Origin: Pseudoalteromonas viridis
Lineage (GTDB): Bacteria; Pseudomonadota; Gammaproteobacteria; Enterobacterales; Alteromonadaceae
NCBI RefSeq assembly: GCF_017742995.1
Contig: NZ_CP072425.1
Location: forward strand, 3,100,001-3,164,000
DNA: 64,000 nucleotides
Direction: 5' to 3'
The first letter of the stretch is position 1. Each line of letters begins with the position of its first letter. Under the pieces are notes generated by a model. It saw only the letters and a program-made list of their open reading frames with translations. It was not told the origin of the DNA and made no database searches. Below are positions 40,410-49,501 of this stretch, one piece after another. Both the position numbers and the translations under genes were made by a program.

Positions 40410-41522
40410 ATGGCAGATATTTTGGTGGTTGACGATGTGGCTGAAAACCTGCATATGCTGCAATTGATCCTGCGCCAGCAAGGTCACACGGTGCTTGCCG
40501 CCATTAATGCCGAGATTGCGCTGAGCATAATCCAGCGTAAACCGCCTGAGCTTGTGATCACCGACATTAAAATGCCCGGCACATCTGGTATTGAACTGTG
40601 CAAGTTACTAAAGGCAGAGAAGCATACCAGTCATATACCGGTAATTTTTGTCAGTGCCCATAGCGACACCGACTGGATAGTCGAAGCGCTGCATGCCGGC
40701 GGCAATGACTACATTACCAAGCCTTTTATTCCAGCCGAGATCCTCGCCAGAGTGGATACTCAGATCAAACTACTGGATGCGCAAAAAAGTGCGGTAAAGC
40801 AACAGCTCTCGCAGGTGATGAACGAAATGGTCATTGGTGTTGCACACGAAATAAACACGCCGCTGGGGACTGCTATCACGGCTGTCAGTCATTGTGGTGA
40901 TACGGTGAATAAGCTGGTTGCAGCACTTGAATCGGGCAGGGCAGACACCGCCATGTTTACCGACAAGTTGAGAGAATGCGATACTAGCCTGGCACTCAGC
41001 CAGAAAAATTTAAACAGAGTGGCCAAATTTGTCTCTATGGTGAAGCAAATTGCCCGGGTTGAATGTCCTGTGTCGCCTACCCGAGTGAGCCTGCTAGAGT
41101 TTGCTGAAAAAGTGCAATGTGCCTGGTCGGACAAACCCGTTGAGTTGCACCTTGTCGTGCCCAAAGATCTGGTGGCTGTGTTTGATGGTGGGCTGTTAGC
41201 ATCTGTGCTGGACACACTGATAGCAAACTCCCTGGCACATGGCCGCCAGCAAGGAACATTGCAGGTGACTATTGCCCTTGATATAGAAGAAGGGAAACTC
41301 ACCGTGCGCTATCAGGATAACGGGCTCGGACTTGACGGGATCTCAGAAGAAGACATGCTGAAGCCCTTTGTTACAACGAAAAGGGGTAACACCGGTCATG
41401 TCGGGCTGAGTGCTTCGGTGGCAGCCAATTTGATTGTTAATGCACTGAAGGGAAATTACTGTATACAAAACCATGAAAATGGCCTCCTTTGGCAGATAAC
41501 TTTACCGGTCGAGCCGGTTTGA
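40410..41522 (+). CDS. Response regulator-histidine kinase fusion (REC-HisKA-HATPase)
   Basis: 370 residues, cytoplasmic. REC domain 3-120 with phospho-acceptor Asp in VITDIKMPG (about 54) and Lys in YITKPF; then a HisKA-like segment GVAHEINTPLGTAI (His near 146) and a HATPase domain (YQDNGLGLDG). An N-terminal receiver in front of a kinase often takes a phosphoryl group from another kinase; the divergent hybrid kinase 108 bp away is the obvious candidate partner. Cognate stimulus unknown. Confidence 0.92.
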   Translation: MADILVVDDVAENLHMLQLILRQQGHTVLAAINAEIALSIIQRKPPELVITDIKMPGTSGIELCKLLKAEKHTSHIPVIFVSAHSDTDWIVEALHAGGNDYITKPFIPAEILARVDTQIKLLDAQKSAVKQQLSQVMNEMVIGVAHEINTPLGTAITAVSHCGDTVNKLVAALESGRADTAMFTDKLRECDTSLALSQKNLNRVAKFVSMVKQIARVECPVSPTRVSLLEFAEKVQCAWSDKPVELHLVVPKDLVAVFDGGLLASVLDTLIANSLAHGRQQGTLQVTIALDIEEGKLTVRYQDNGLGLDGISEEDMLKPFVTTKRGNTGHVGLSASVAANLIVNALKGNYCIQNHENGLLWQITLPVEPV

Positions 41523-41701
41523 TCTGAGTCAAACCACAGGATAATTGATGAGGCGGGCGGACATAAGTCCTTATCTGTGGCGGTGGATTTCTCTAAGCTC
41601 GCGAGCAAGATTTTATCTTAATTCAAAAAGTTAATTTTCAATGTTCGAGTTGCAGTTAATTTCTTGAATTTAAGTCACGTAAATATATCGGTGGAACCAT
41701 T

Positions 41702-42544
41702 ATGCAACAGCTACCTACAGTTGACTATCAAGCGCCTGACGCGGCGAAACTATTTGTTGAATCTCTGCGCTCAACGGGCTTTGGTGTACTAAAAAACCAC
41801 CCAATTCCTCAGGAACTGGTTGAGTCTATTTATAAAAACTGGCAAGAATTCTTTAACTCAGAAGAAAAGCACGCGTTTTTATTTAACAAAGAAACGCAAG
41901 ACGGTTACTTTCCGCCCGATGTATCTGAAGTTGCGAAAGGCTTCACAATTAAAGATATTAAAGAGTACTTTCACGTTTATCCAAAAGGGCGTGTGCCGGC
42001 ACAACTGGATGCAGAAATTCGTGAGTACTACCGTCTGGCCAATGAGTTTGCAGCGCAACTGTTAAGCTGGGTTCAGGCAGAAGCGCCAGAAGATGTGCGT
42101 GCTAAGTTCTCAATTGATCTGAAAGACATGATCAAAGACTCTGAACAGACATTACTGCGCGTTCTACACTACCCACCTATGACAGGTGACGAGGAGCCAG
42201 GTGCTATCCGTGCAGCAGCACATGGCGACATTAACCTGTTGACTGTTCTGCCTGCGGCGAATGAGCCTGGTCTGCAAGTACAAAGACAAGATGGCAGCTG
42301 GTTAGACGTGCCTTGTGATTTTGGTAACCTGATCATCAACATTGGTGACATGCTGCAAGAAGCGTCTGGTGGTTACTTCCCATCAACTATTCACCGCGTG
42401 ATCAACCCAACCGGTAAGGCCAGTGACAAGTCTCGCATCTCGTTGCCATTGTTCCTGCACCCACGCCCGGATGTGGTTCTGTCTGAGCGTTACACTGCAG
42501 ACAGCTACCTGCAAGAACGTCTGAGAGAGCTGGGTGTAAAATAA
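41702..42544 (+). CDS. 2-oxoglutarate/Fe(II)-dependent oxygenase, isopenicillin N synthase-like
   Basis: 280 residues with an N-terminal DIOX_N-like part (VDYQAPDAAKLFVESLRSTGFGVLKNHP) and a 2OG-FeII core. Iron ligands are the HxD of AAHGDIN (about 172-174) and the distal His of TIHRVINP (about 230); the 2OG-binding R-x-S is in KSRISLPLF. Substrate unknown; such proteins occur in most Pseudoalteromonas-type genomes as single genes, so primary metabolism is as likely as secondary. Followed by a good terminator. Confidence 0.9.
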   Translation: MQQLPTVDYQAPDAAKLFVESLRSTGFGVLKNHPIPQELVESIYKNWQEFFNSEEKHAFLFNKETQDGYFPPDVSEVAKGFTIKDIKEYFHVYPKGRVPAQLDAEIREYYRLANEFAAQLLSWVQAEAPEDVRAKFSIDLKDMIKDSEQTLLRVLHYPPMTGDEEPGAIRAAAHGDINLLTVLPAANEPGLQVQRQDGSWLDVPCDFGNLIINIGDMLQEASGGYFPSTIHRVINPTGKASDKSRISLPLFLHPRPDVVLSERYTADSYLQERLRELGVK

Positions 42545-42620
42545 ACACAGCTTGTTTGTTGCATTGGGGCATGACCAATTAACTGGATAAATTGGCCTTA
42601 GCAACAATGAAGACGTCATA

Positions 42621-42647
42621 AAAAACGGTGCGAAAGCGCCGTTTTTT
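42621..42647 (+). terminator. Terminator after the 2OG oxygenase gene
   Basis: AAAAACGGTGC, GAAA tetraloop, GCGCCGTTTTTT. Confidence 0.9.
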
Positions 42648-42813
42648 GTTGCTAAAAGAGGCTTACTTCTTGATTATTTCTCGTTCTGGACAATTCCAAG
42701 GTTAGCGATAAAAAAAGGACAATATTCAGGTCCTTGCAAAAATTTTTCTGACAATTAAGCTAAAGTGTGCAATATTAAAATTTTTCACACTGAGAAAAAA
42801 TAATAAAAAACTT

Positions 42814-42831
42814 AATGACAACGCTGTCATT
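42814..42831. promoter_or_regulatory. NagR-type operator upstream of nagK
   Basis: AATGACAACGCTGTCATT, a near-perfect palindrome. It matches the LacI-family NagR motif described for GlcNAc genes in Shewanella and other Alteromonadales, and recurs before nagB. Confidence 0.85.
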
Positions 42832-42916
42832 TGTTGTGTAACATCAAATCAACATGACTGAACACCGGTTGCCTTTGAATGAGGAGGCACCAATCACAAC
42901 TTTTAGGGGTCGCTAC

Positions 42917-43828
42917 ATGATGGCTAAACAGGTTGAACATGACCAGTTATATATAGGTATCGATGGTGGAGGAACGAAATGTCGTGCCACCATATACTCT
43001 GCAATACATGGCGTACTAGGCACTGGTCTTGGCGGTCCTGCAAACCCGCTACACGGGTTTGAAAGAACCTTAGAGTCTATCATGGTCTCGACTCAGCTGG
43101 CGTTGCAAGACGCAGGGCTTAGGGTTGAGCAAGTTCACGAGCTCAATGCAGGCTTAGGCCTTGCTGGCGTTAATTTACCGAGCTTATATGACAAAATCAT
43201 GCGCTGGGATCACCCGTTTAAACAGATGTTTCTGACCACCGACTTGCATACGGCTTGTATTGGTGCCCACGAAGGCGAAGATGGCGCAGTGATCATCACC
43301 GGAACTGGCTCTTGCGGGTTTGTGCTGGTGGAAGGTAAAAGTGCCAACTATGGCGGTCATGGCTTTGCACAGGGCGACATTGGCAGTGGCTCCTGGATGG
43401 GCCTGGAAGCGGTGAAAGCGGTATTGTTAGACTTAGATGATCTTGGGCCAAATACGGCGTTGTCAGCGGTTTTGCTCAAGCACTTTAATACGAATACGGC
43501 CATGGGCATTGCCGAGCAAATGGCGGGACAGCCTTCAAGCAGCTACGCCAAGCTAGCGCGTTATGTACTGGATGCAGCAAAAGCCGGTGATGTAATTGCA
43601 CTGGAGATTGTTAAAACCGGCGCTGACTACATCAGCCGACTTGCGCGCAAGTTACTGCAGCAGAACCCGCCCAGACTATCTATGATTGGTGGCTTGTCGG
43701 AGCCGCTAAGCGAGTGGTTAGACCCACAAGTGGCAAAACAAGTAGAACTGCCAAAACAACCTCCTGAAATGGGCGCTATCTACTTCGCCATGCAGAGTAT
43801 TCGACGTCAATCAGAACATTTGGTGTAA
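42917..43828 (+). CDS. nagK: N-acetylglucosamine kinase (BadF/BadG/BcrA/BcrD ATPase family)
   Basis: About 303 residues; ATP-dependent kinase making GlcNAc-6-phosphate. Phosphate motif YIGIDGGGTKCRATIYS, then ITGTGSCGFV and GGHGFAQGDIGSGSW. The start at 42917 is favoured by AGGGG 7 nt upstream; an ATG at 42854 also opens the frame but lacks a ribosome site. This kinase type (not the ROK type) is typical of Alteromonadales nag clusters. Followed by nagA after 3 nt, under a NagR-type operator. Confidence 0.92.
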   Translation: MMAKQVEHDQLYIGIDGGGTKCRATIYSAIHGVLGTGLGGPANPLHGFERTLESIMVSTQLALQDAGLRVEQVHELNAGLGLAGVNLPSLYDKIMRWDHPFKQMFLTTDLHTACIGAHEGEDGAVIITGTGSCGFVLVEGKSANYGGHGFAQGDIGSGSWMGLEAVKAVLLDLDDLGPNTALSAVLLKHFNTNTAMGIAEQMAGQPSSSYAKLARYVLDAAKAGDVIALEIVKTGADYISRLARKLLQQNPPRLSMIGGLSEPLSEWLDPQVAKQVELPKQPPEMGAIYFAMQSIRRQSEHLV

Positions 43829-43831
43829 TAC

Positions 43832-44950
43832 ATGAACAGATTTATAGCCAGCCGTTTGTTTGACGGCACCCAGTTTAAAAACGACGTAGAGTTTGCTGTC
43901 AACAATGGCCAGCTTCGTTTTGAATCACACCCCTCAGGTAGCGACATCACACGCCTTGAGGGCGTAACCGCACCTGGTTTTATTGATGTCCAGGTAAATG
44001 GCGGCGGCGGCGGCTTTTTAAATGCCGAACCATCACTATCTTGCCTTAAAACAATTGTTGCAGCTCATGCAAAGTTTGGCTCAACCGCCTTGATGCCAAC
44101 GCTCATTACGGATCAAATAGCCGTTATGGAGCAGGCGGCAGATGCAGTTGCCCAGGCGATAGCAAGTAAAGAGCCCGGTGTGGCGGGGATCCATTTTGAA
44201 GGCCCGCACCTGTCTCATCCTAAAAAAGGCACACACAGTGAGCAGTTTATTCGGCCAATCTCAGAGCGCGAATTTGCCATTTATGGCCGTGAAGATTTGG
44301 GCATAAAAATGGTAACACTGGCACCTGAAACCGTACCGCTGAGCGATATAAAGCGTCTGGTCGAGCTGGGCGTGAAAGTATCCATTGGCCATTCAAATGC
44401 CGATTTTGAAACCACCATGGCCGCACTGGAAGTGGGGGCCGATGGCTTTACGCATCTGTTTAATGCCATGTCGGCGTATACCTCCCGTGAGCCGGGTGTG
44501 GTAGGCGCTGCACTGTGGGACGATAACGCCTGGTGCGGTTTGATTGTCGATGGCCACCATGTTCATCCGGCGTCGGCCAAGCTGGCTATTCGCAGCAAAC
44601 AACGTGGCAAAGTTATGCTGGTAACCGATGCAATGCCGCCAGTTGGTACGGATGCTCAGGAATTCGATTTCTTTGATGGTCGTAAGGTGATCCGCACTGG
44701 TGACAGGCTCAATTCAACCACAGGCGAGCTGGCAGGCAGTGTGCTGGATATGGCCAGTGCGGTGCGTAACAGCGTCAATACGCTGGATGTGACCTTATCA
44801 GAAGCATTGCGTATGGCCTCTTTATATCCGGCTCAGTATTTGGGGTTGGCTAAGAAAGGGCGGCTGATCGATGGTGCGGATGCCGACTTTATTGTGCTTG
44901 ACGACAACCTTGATGTGTTGCAGACCTTTATTAACGGGCAACGCGTATAA
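43832..44950 (+). CDS. nagA: N-acetylglucosamine-6-phosphate deacetylase
   Basis: 372-residue amidohydrolase that turns GlcNAc-6-P into glucosamine-6-P and acetate. Conserved APGFIDVQVNGGGGG, GIHFEGPHLSHPKKGTH, THLFNAMS and catalytic Asp in VTDAMPPVG. Second gene of nagK-nagA. A terminator follows before nagX. Confidence 0.96.
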   Translation: MNRFIASRLFDGTQFKNDVEFAVNNGQLRFESHPSGSDITRLEGVTAPGFIDVQVNGGGGGFLNAEPSLSCLKTIVAAHAKFGSTALMPTLITDQIAVMEQAADAVAQAIASKEPGVAGIHFEGPHLSHPKKGTHSEQFIRPISEREFAIYGREDLGIKMVTLAPETVPLSDIKRLVELGVKVSIGHSNADFETTMAALEVGADGFTHLFNAMSAYTSREPGVVGAALWDDNAWCGLIVDGHHVHPASAKLAIRSKQRGKVMLVTDAMPPVGTDAQEFDFFDGRKVIRTGDRLNSTTGELAGSVLDMASAVRNSVNTLDVTLSEALRMASLYPAQYLGLAKKGRLIDGADADFIVLDDNLDVLQTFINGQRV

Positions 44951-44968
44951 TTTTCCCTGGGTAAAAAA

Positions 44969-44997
44969 CCCCGCTGCAGTTTAGCGGGGATTTTTTG
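44969..44997 (+). terminator. Terminator after nagA
   Basis: CCCCGCT ... AGCGGGG with a 7-base loop, then A and six T residues. It sits 18 nt before nagX, so nagX is either read through or has its own promoter. Confidence 0.85.
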
Positions 44998-45015
44998 TTT
45001 GTGTAGGTAGTAACT

Positions 45016-46137
45016 ATGTCAAATAATAAGAAAAGGCTGGCATCACTCGATGCCTTGCGTGGCATGGATATGTTCTGGATCCTTGGTGGTCAGTCCATAT
45101 TTGCCGCATTGTTTGTATTAACCGGCTGGCAGGGTTGGAAAATATTCGAAGCGCAGACGCTGCACAGCGCCTGGCATGGCTTTACCTTCTATGACTTAAT
45201 TTTCCCCTTATTCATCTTTTTATCTGGTGTCGCAATGGGGCTCAGGCCCAAGCGCATTGATCACTTGCCACTGGAAGAGCGCAAGCCCATATACATCAAA
45301 GCAATTAAGCGCTTGGGCTTACTGTGCCTGTTTGGGGTTTTGTATAATCACGGCTGGGGCACAGGTATACCGGCTGATTTAAGCGAGATCCGCTATGCCA
45401 GTGTACTTGGTCGTATCGCCATCGCCTGGTTTTTTTGCGCCATGCTGGTGTGGCATTGCAGCCTGAAAACGACGGCGCTTACCGGTGTTGGCATATTACT
45501 CGCGTACTGGGTGTTGCTGTGCTTTATCCCTGTGCCTGGTGGTAGTGCAGGGGAGCTTACGCCGGCAGGCAGCTGGAATGCCTGGGTAGACCAGGCGTTG
45601 CTACCCGGCATCACTTACCAGAACCGCCCGGTTGACCCGGAAGGGATTTTGTCTAGCTTCCCGGCGATTGTGAACGCCGTTGCCGGTGTGTTTGCCGGTC
45701 AATTGATTGCTCAGACAGATAAACTCGGTCAGTGGCAGGTGGCAGGGCGTTTGTTAGTTGCTGGTATCATTAGCCTTGCTCTGGGCTGGTTGTGGGACCT
45801 TCAGTTCCCGGTAAACAAAGAATTGTGGACCAGCTCCTTTGTGCTGGTGACTGTCGGCTGGAGCGCCATTTTCCTTGCCGTTTTCTTTACGCTGGTCGAT
45901 ATACTCAACGGCCAGAAGCTGGCTTATCCCTTTGTGATCATCGGTGCCAACTCCATTATCATTTATCTGGCATCGAGCCTGGTGGACTGGGCCTTTATCA
46001 GCCGCAGTGTGTTTGGTGGCATCATCAATGCGGTGCCAGAGCACTGGCAGGCCTTGATCAGCGTTTGCGCCTTACTGGCGGTCCAGCTGCTGGTATTACA
46101 CTGGATGTACAAACGTAAGATTATTGTGAGTGTGTAG
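45016..46137 (+). CDS. nagX: NagX-type membrane protein (DUF5009/HGSNAT-like acyltransferase)
   Basis: 373-residue protein with about ten hydrophobic segments. Its opening (KKRLASLDALRGMDMFWILGG) and FYDLIFPLFIFLSGVAMG match the HGSNAT/YeiB-like membrane acyltransferases called NagX in marine and Xanthomonas GlcNAc clusters. Proposed to act on GlcNAc or chitooligomers at the inner membrane; the reaction is not established. It lies between nagA and nagB, in the same direction. Confidence 0.85.
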   Translation: MSNNKKRLASLDALRGMDMFWILGGQSIFAALFVLTGWQGWKIFEAQTLHSAWHGFTFYDLIFPLFIFLSGVAMGLRPKRIDHLPLEERKPIYIKAIKRLGLLCLFGVLYNHGWGTGIPADLSEIRYASVLGRIAIAWFFCAMLVWHCSLKTTALTGVGILLAYWVLLCFIPVPGGSAGELTPAGSWNAWVDQALLPGITYQNRPVDPEGILSSFPAIVNAVAGVFAGQLIAQTDKLGQWQVAGRLLVAGIISLALGWLWDLQFPVNKELWTSSFVLVTVGWSAIFLAVFFTLVDILNGQKLAYPFVIIGANSIIIYLASSLVDWAFISRSVFGGIINAVPEHWQALISVCALLAVQLLVLHWMYKRKIIVSV

Positions 46138-46180
46138 CGCATAGGTATTTAGAGGCTTGCGCATTATCAGACTTTTAAAA

Positions 46181-46210
46181 ATGGCCTGCTCAGCAGGTCA
46201 TTTTTATTTT
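46181..46210 (+). terminator. Terminator after nagX
   Basis: ATGGCCT, 7-base loop, AGGTCAT (one G-T pair), then TTTTATTTT. Confidence 0.75.
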
Positions 46211-46272
46211 GGCCATAAAAAAAGTACATTTTTTTATCACTTTTACTTTACAAGCGCGTTTTTTTCTCTAAT

Positions 46273-46290
46273 AATGACAGCGTTGTCATA
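46273..46290. promoter_or_regulatory. NagR-type operator upstream of nagB
   Basis: AATGACAGCGTTGTCATA, the same palindrome as before nagK with one end mismatch, 120 bp before the nagB start. It gives nagB an independent NagR-controlled promoter. Confidence 0.82.
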
Positions 46291-46410
46291 ATGGTAATAA
46301 CCTAAACAGTGTATCCCAGTTAGGTTTTGATCTGACCTTGTTTTGATTGCACGCAGAGCAAGGCTCAGATCCCATTTTTCCTGTTTGTTCACAACCTTGA
46401 GCCTTACATT

Positions 46411-47205
46411 ATGCAAATAGTCATTCTAAAAAACGCAGCTGAAGTTGCAGCATATGGTGCCGATATTTTCACTCAGCAGTTAGCGCGTAACCCAGGCTCT
46501 GTACTTGGACTGGCGACAGGGTCAACGCCAGTTGCTTTGTATCAGGAGCTGATCCGTCGCAACCAGGCGGGCACGGTGAGCTTCAGCAAAGCCAAAACGT
46601 TTAATCTGGATGAATACCTGGGTCTGAATGGCGAACACCCACAAAGCTATCGTTATTTCATGAACGAGCAGCTGTTCAACCACATAGATATCAACAAAGA
46701 AAATACCCATGTTCCGCCGGGTGATGCTAAGAACCCTATTGAAGCCTGTAAAGAATATGAAGCGCGGATTAGCGCCGCCGGTGGCATCGATGTTCAGCTG
46801 CTGGGCATTGGTCGTAATGGCCACATTGGCTTCAACGAGCCTTCGTCCGGTCTGACATCGCGTACTCGGGTAAAAACCCTGACTAAAGCGACCATCGACG
46901 ATAACGCGCGTTTTTTTGCTGCGGATGAATACCAGCCACACTTGTCGATCACTATGGGGATCGGGACGATTTTAGATGCCCGCAAAGTGGTCTTACTGGC
47001 AACCGGTGAAAACAAAGCCGACGCGGTACACGCCATGATTGAAGGCCCACTGACCGCCGCTTGCCCGGCATCCGCATTGCAAATGCATCGCCATGCCGTG
47101 ATTGTGCTTGATGAAGGCGCCGCCAGCAAACTCAAAGACATTGAATTTTACAAGCACATTGAAGCTGAAAACCAAAAGCTTCAGGAATATCTTGCCTCTC
47201 TGTAG
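46411..47205 (+). CDS. nagB: Glucosamine-6-phosphate deaminase
   Basis: 264-residue isomerase/deaminase giving fructose-6-phosphate and ammonia. Hallmarks are [18 protein letters not shown] and [14 protein letters not shown], with the catalytic Asp/His pattern of the classic NagB-I family. This differs from the unrelated SIS-type NagB-II used in Shewanella GlcNAc clusters. Family and reaction are secure. Confidence 0.97.
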   Translation: MQIVILKNAAEVAAYGADIFTQQLARNPGSVLGLATGSTPVALYQELIRRNQAGTVSFSKAKTFNLDEYLGLNGEHPQSYRYFMNEQLFNHIDINKENTHVPPGDAKNPIEACKEYEARISAAGGIDVQLLGIGRNGHIGFNEPSSGLTSRTRVKTLTKATIDDNARFFAADEYQPHLSITMGIGTILDARKVVLLATGENKADAVHAMIEGPLTAACPASALQMHRHAVIVLDEGAASKLKDIEFYKHIEAENQKLQEYLASL

Positions 47206-47226
47206 TGTGTTATCACACTGTAGTTC

Positions 47227-47248
47227 AAGCCCGTAAGGGCTTTTTTTT
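47227..47248 (+). terminator. Terminator after nagB
   Basis: AAGCCC, loop GTAA, GGGCTT followed by T-run. Confidence 0.9.
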
Positions 47249-47319
47249 GCCGCAAAGCTATTGGCATTCGGGCCAGCTATGTTAGCGTGTCGTCAAAGAA
47301 CAAGAAAAGGATAAATGTC

Positions 47320-48264
47320 TTGCTGCATTACACGCAAATGAACCTCAACAGGGCTTCGGCTGAACGCAAAGACCCAAACTGGTTGCTTGGCCAGTACGGT
47401 GAAAAAAGCCGCTGGTTGCTGGTATGGAATAACAAAAATTTGATTGTAAGCAACGACCGCCAGCTGGCTTTGTTGTCGCAATCGCAGGTTGAGACGCTCG
47501 ACCGCGCCGAAGCCGTGTTTTTAGGCATTGACGACACACATAGCTACTTTGCACTCGACGTCAGCGAAGTGGAGCAAGAGCTGCTTCAGGGCTGTATTGA
47601 TGTCAGCTTTGACGAGCACACTTTTAATCAGACTTTCCATTTCGAAGACATGCGCACCATAGGGCCAAAGCTGGACGCCGAGCTGGCGTCGGTAGGCGTG
47701 CTGGCGCGTGGGCTGTGTTACTGGCATAAAACGCACCGCTTTTGTGGTCGTTGTGGTAGTGCAAATCGCCCTGTGGAAGCCGGGCATGCGCGTTTGTGTA
47801 ACGATAAAGCATGTCGACACATGACTTTTCCACGCACCGATCCAGCCGTGATCATGCTGGTCACGCACACCTTTCCAGATGGCATTGAGCGCTGTCTGCT
47901 AGGTCGTCAGGCGCAGTGGCCCGAAGGCGTTTTCTCGACGCTGGCGGGGTTTGTAGACCCAGGTGAAACTCTGGAGCGTGCCGTGAACCGCGAAGTAAAA
48001 GAAGAAGCTGGAGTTGAGGTTGACCAGGTACGTTACCTGACCTCGCAACCCTGGCCCTTTCCGTCGTCTATTATGCTAGGCTTTATAGCAACTGCAAAAA
48101 GCACCGACATTTTTGTTGAGCAGGACGAACTGGAGCAGGCACAGTGGTTTTCCCGTGAAGACCTCGACGGGTTTGCCGAGTGGGGAGACGATGTACCTGG
48201 CTACAAGCTCACTCGTCCAGACTCTATCTCCCGATACCTGGTTGAATACTGGCGTCAGCAATGA
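47320..48264 (+). CDS. nudC: NAD+ diphosphatase / RNA decapping hydrolase NudC
   Basis: About 314 residues. N-terminal NUDIX-like part, a four-Cys zinc ribbon (FCGRCGSANR and LCNDKACRH), then the Nudix box GFVDPGETLERAVNREVKEEAG and the NudC-specific SQPWPFPSSIMLGF. It hydrolyses NAD(H) and removes NAD caps from RNA. Start is uncertain: a TTG at 47320 has an AAGGA site 8 nt upstream and gives the expected LHYTQMNLNRA N terminus; a GTG at 47287 without a ribosome site is the alternative. Co-directional with the metC-like gene 27 nt downstream. Confidence 0.93.
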   Translation: MLHYTQMNLNRASAERKDPNWLLGQYGEKSRWLLVWNNKNLIVSNDRQLALLSQSQVETLDRAEAVFLGIDDTHSYFALDVSEVEQELLQGCIDVSFDEHTFNQTFHFEDMRTIGPKLDAELASVGVLARGLCYWHKTHRFCGRCGSANRPVEAGHARLCNDKACRHMTFPRTDPAVIMLVTHTFPDGIERCLLGRQAQWPEGVFSTLAGFVDPGETLERAVNREVKEEAGVEVDQVRYLTSQPWPFPSSIMLGFIATAKSTDIFVEQDELEQAQWFSREDLDGFAEWGDDVPGYKLTRPDSISRYLVEYWRQQ

Positions 48265-48291
48265 TGCACTTAGTCCAAAATTGAGCACACT

Positions 48292-49461
48292 ATGAAGAAG
48301 AATACTAAACTGGTGGCCGCTGGCCGCAAAACCCAGTACACCAAGGGCGTTGTTAATCCGGTGGTGCAGCGCGCATCGACCGTTGTTTTTGATTCTGTCG
48401 CTGATATGCAGGAAGCCATTTCCGAGCGCGGCAAACGCACTTTATTTTATGGCCGTCGTGGCACCAATACGCATTTTGCACTGCAAGACGCCATCATGGA
48501 GCTAGAAAATGGCGCCGGTTGCGCGCTGTATCCGTGCGGTGCAGCCGCCATTTCCCAGGCGCTGTTGTCTTTTTTGAAAACCGGTGACCACCTGCTCATG
48601 GTGGATACTGCGTATGAGCCAACACGAGATTTCTGTGACAAAATCCTGGCAGGGCTGGGGATCACCACAACCTATTATGATCCACTGATTGGCGCTGATA
48701 TCGAATCGCTTATTCAGGACAACACCAAAGTGCTGTTCCTGGAATCACCGGGCTCTATCACGATGGAAGTGCAGGACGTACCCAGCCTGGTCAAAGTGGC
48801 CAAAGCCAAAGGGGTGATCACTATGCTGGATAACACCTATGGCAACGGCTGGCATTATCGTCCGCTGGAGCATGGGGTAGACATCAGCATTCAGGCTGCC
48901 ACTAAATACATAGTGGGTCACTCCGATGTGATGATGGGCGTGGCCGTGGCGAATGAAACTTTGTGGCCGACGCTGCGTGAAAACTCATACCTGCTTGGCC
49001 AGTGCACCTCGGCAGATGATGCTTATCTGGCACTACGTGGTTTGCGGACCATGCCGGTGCGCCTGCAACAGCACGAGAAATCGGCACTGCAAGTGGCCAA
49101 CTGGCTGGCGGGCCATCCGCTGGTCGACCATGTGCGGCATCCGGCGCTAAAAAGCTGCCCCGGACATGAGTTCTTTAAGCGCGACTTTAGCGGCAGTAAC
49201 GGCTTGTTCTCAGTAGTAATGAAAGAGGGTCACCGTAAAGCCATTAACCGTTTCCTAGACAGCCTGCACCACTTTAAAATGGGCTTTTCCTGGGGTGGCT
49301 TTGAAAGCCTGGTAACGGCGAATGCGAGCATGGCGCCGCTGCGCAGTACCACCGGCTGGCAGTACGGCCCGGTGATCCGTTTACACATAGGTCTGGAAGA
49401 TGTGGAAGACTTGATTGCCGACCTGGAGCAGGCGCTCAAGGTGTATCAGGAAAGTTTGTAA
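48292..49461 (+). CDS. metC: Cystathionine beta-lyase (MetC)
   Basis: 389-residue PLP enzyme of the Cys/Met metabolism family. The PLP Lys is in QAATKYIVGHSDVMMG (about 204); FYGRRGTNTHFALQ and SWGGFESLV support a beta-lyase rather than a gamma-synthase. It converts cystathionine to homocysteine. Closely follows nudC (27 nt), so probably one transcript, ended by a shared terminator with sbcB. Confidence 0.93.
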   Translation: MKKNTKLVAAGRKTQYTKGVVNPVVQRASTVVFDSVADMQEAISERGKRTLFYGRRGTNTHFALQDAIMELENGAGCALYPCGAAAISQALLSFLKTGDHLLMVDTAYEPTRDFCDKILAGLGITTTYYDPLIGADIESLIQDNTKVLFLESPGSITMEVQDVPSLVKVAKAKGVITMLDNTYGNGWHYRPLEHGVDISIQAATKYIVGHSDVMMGVAVANETLWPTLRENSYLLGQCTSADDAYLALRGLRTMPVRLQQHEKSALQVANWLAGHPLVDHVRHPALKSCPGHEFFKRDFSGSNGLFSVVMKEGHRKAINRFLDSLHHFKMGFSWGGFESLVTANASMAPLRSTTGWQYGPVIRLHIGLEDVEDLIADLEQALKVYQESL

Positions 49462-49465
49462 CAGC

Positions 49466-49494
49466 AAAGGCGGTGAGCAGTCACCGCCTTTTTT
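49466..49494. terminator. Bidirectional terminator between metC and sbcB
   Basis: AAAGGCGGTGA, loop GCAG, TCACCGCCTTTTTT. Confidence 0.92.
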
Positions 49495-49501
49495 ATACCG
49501 A

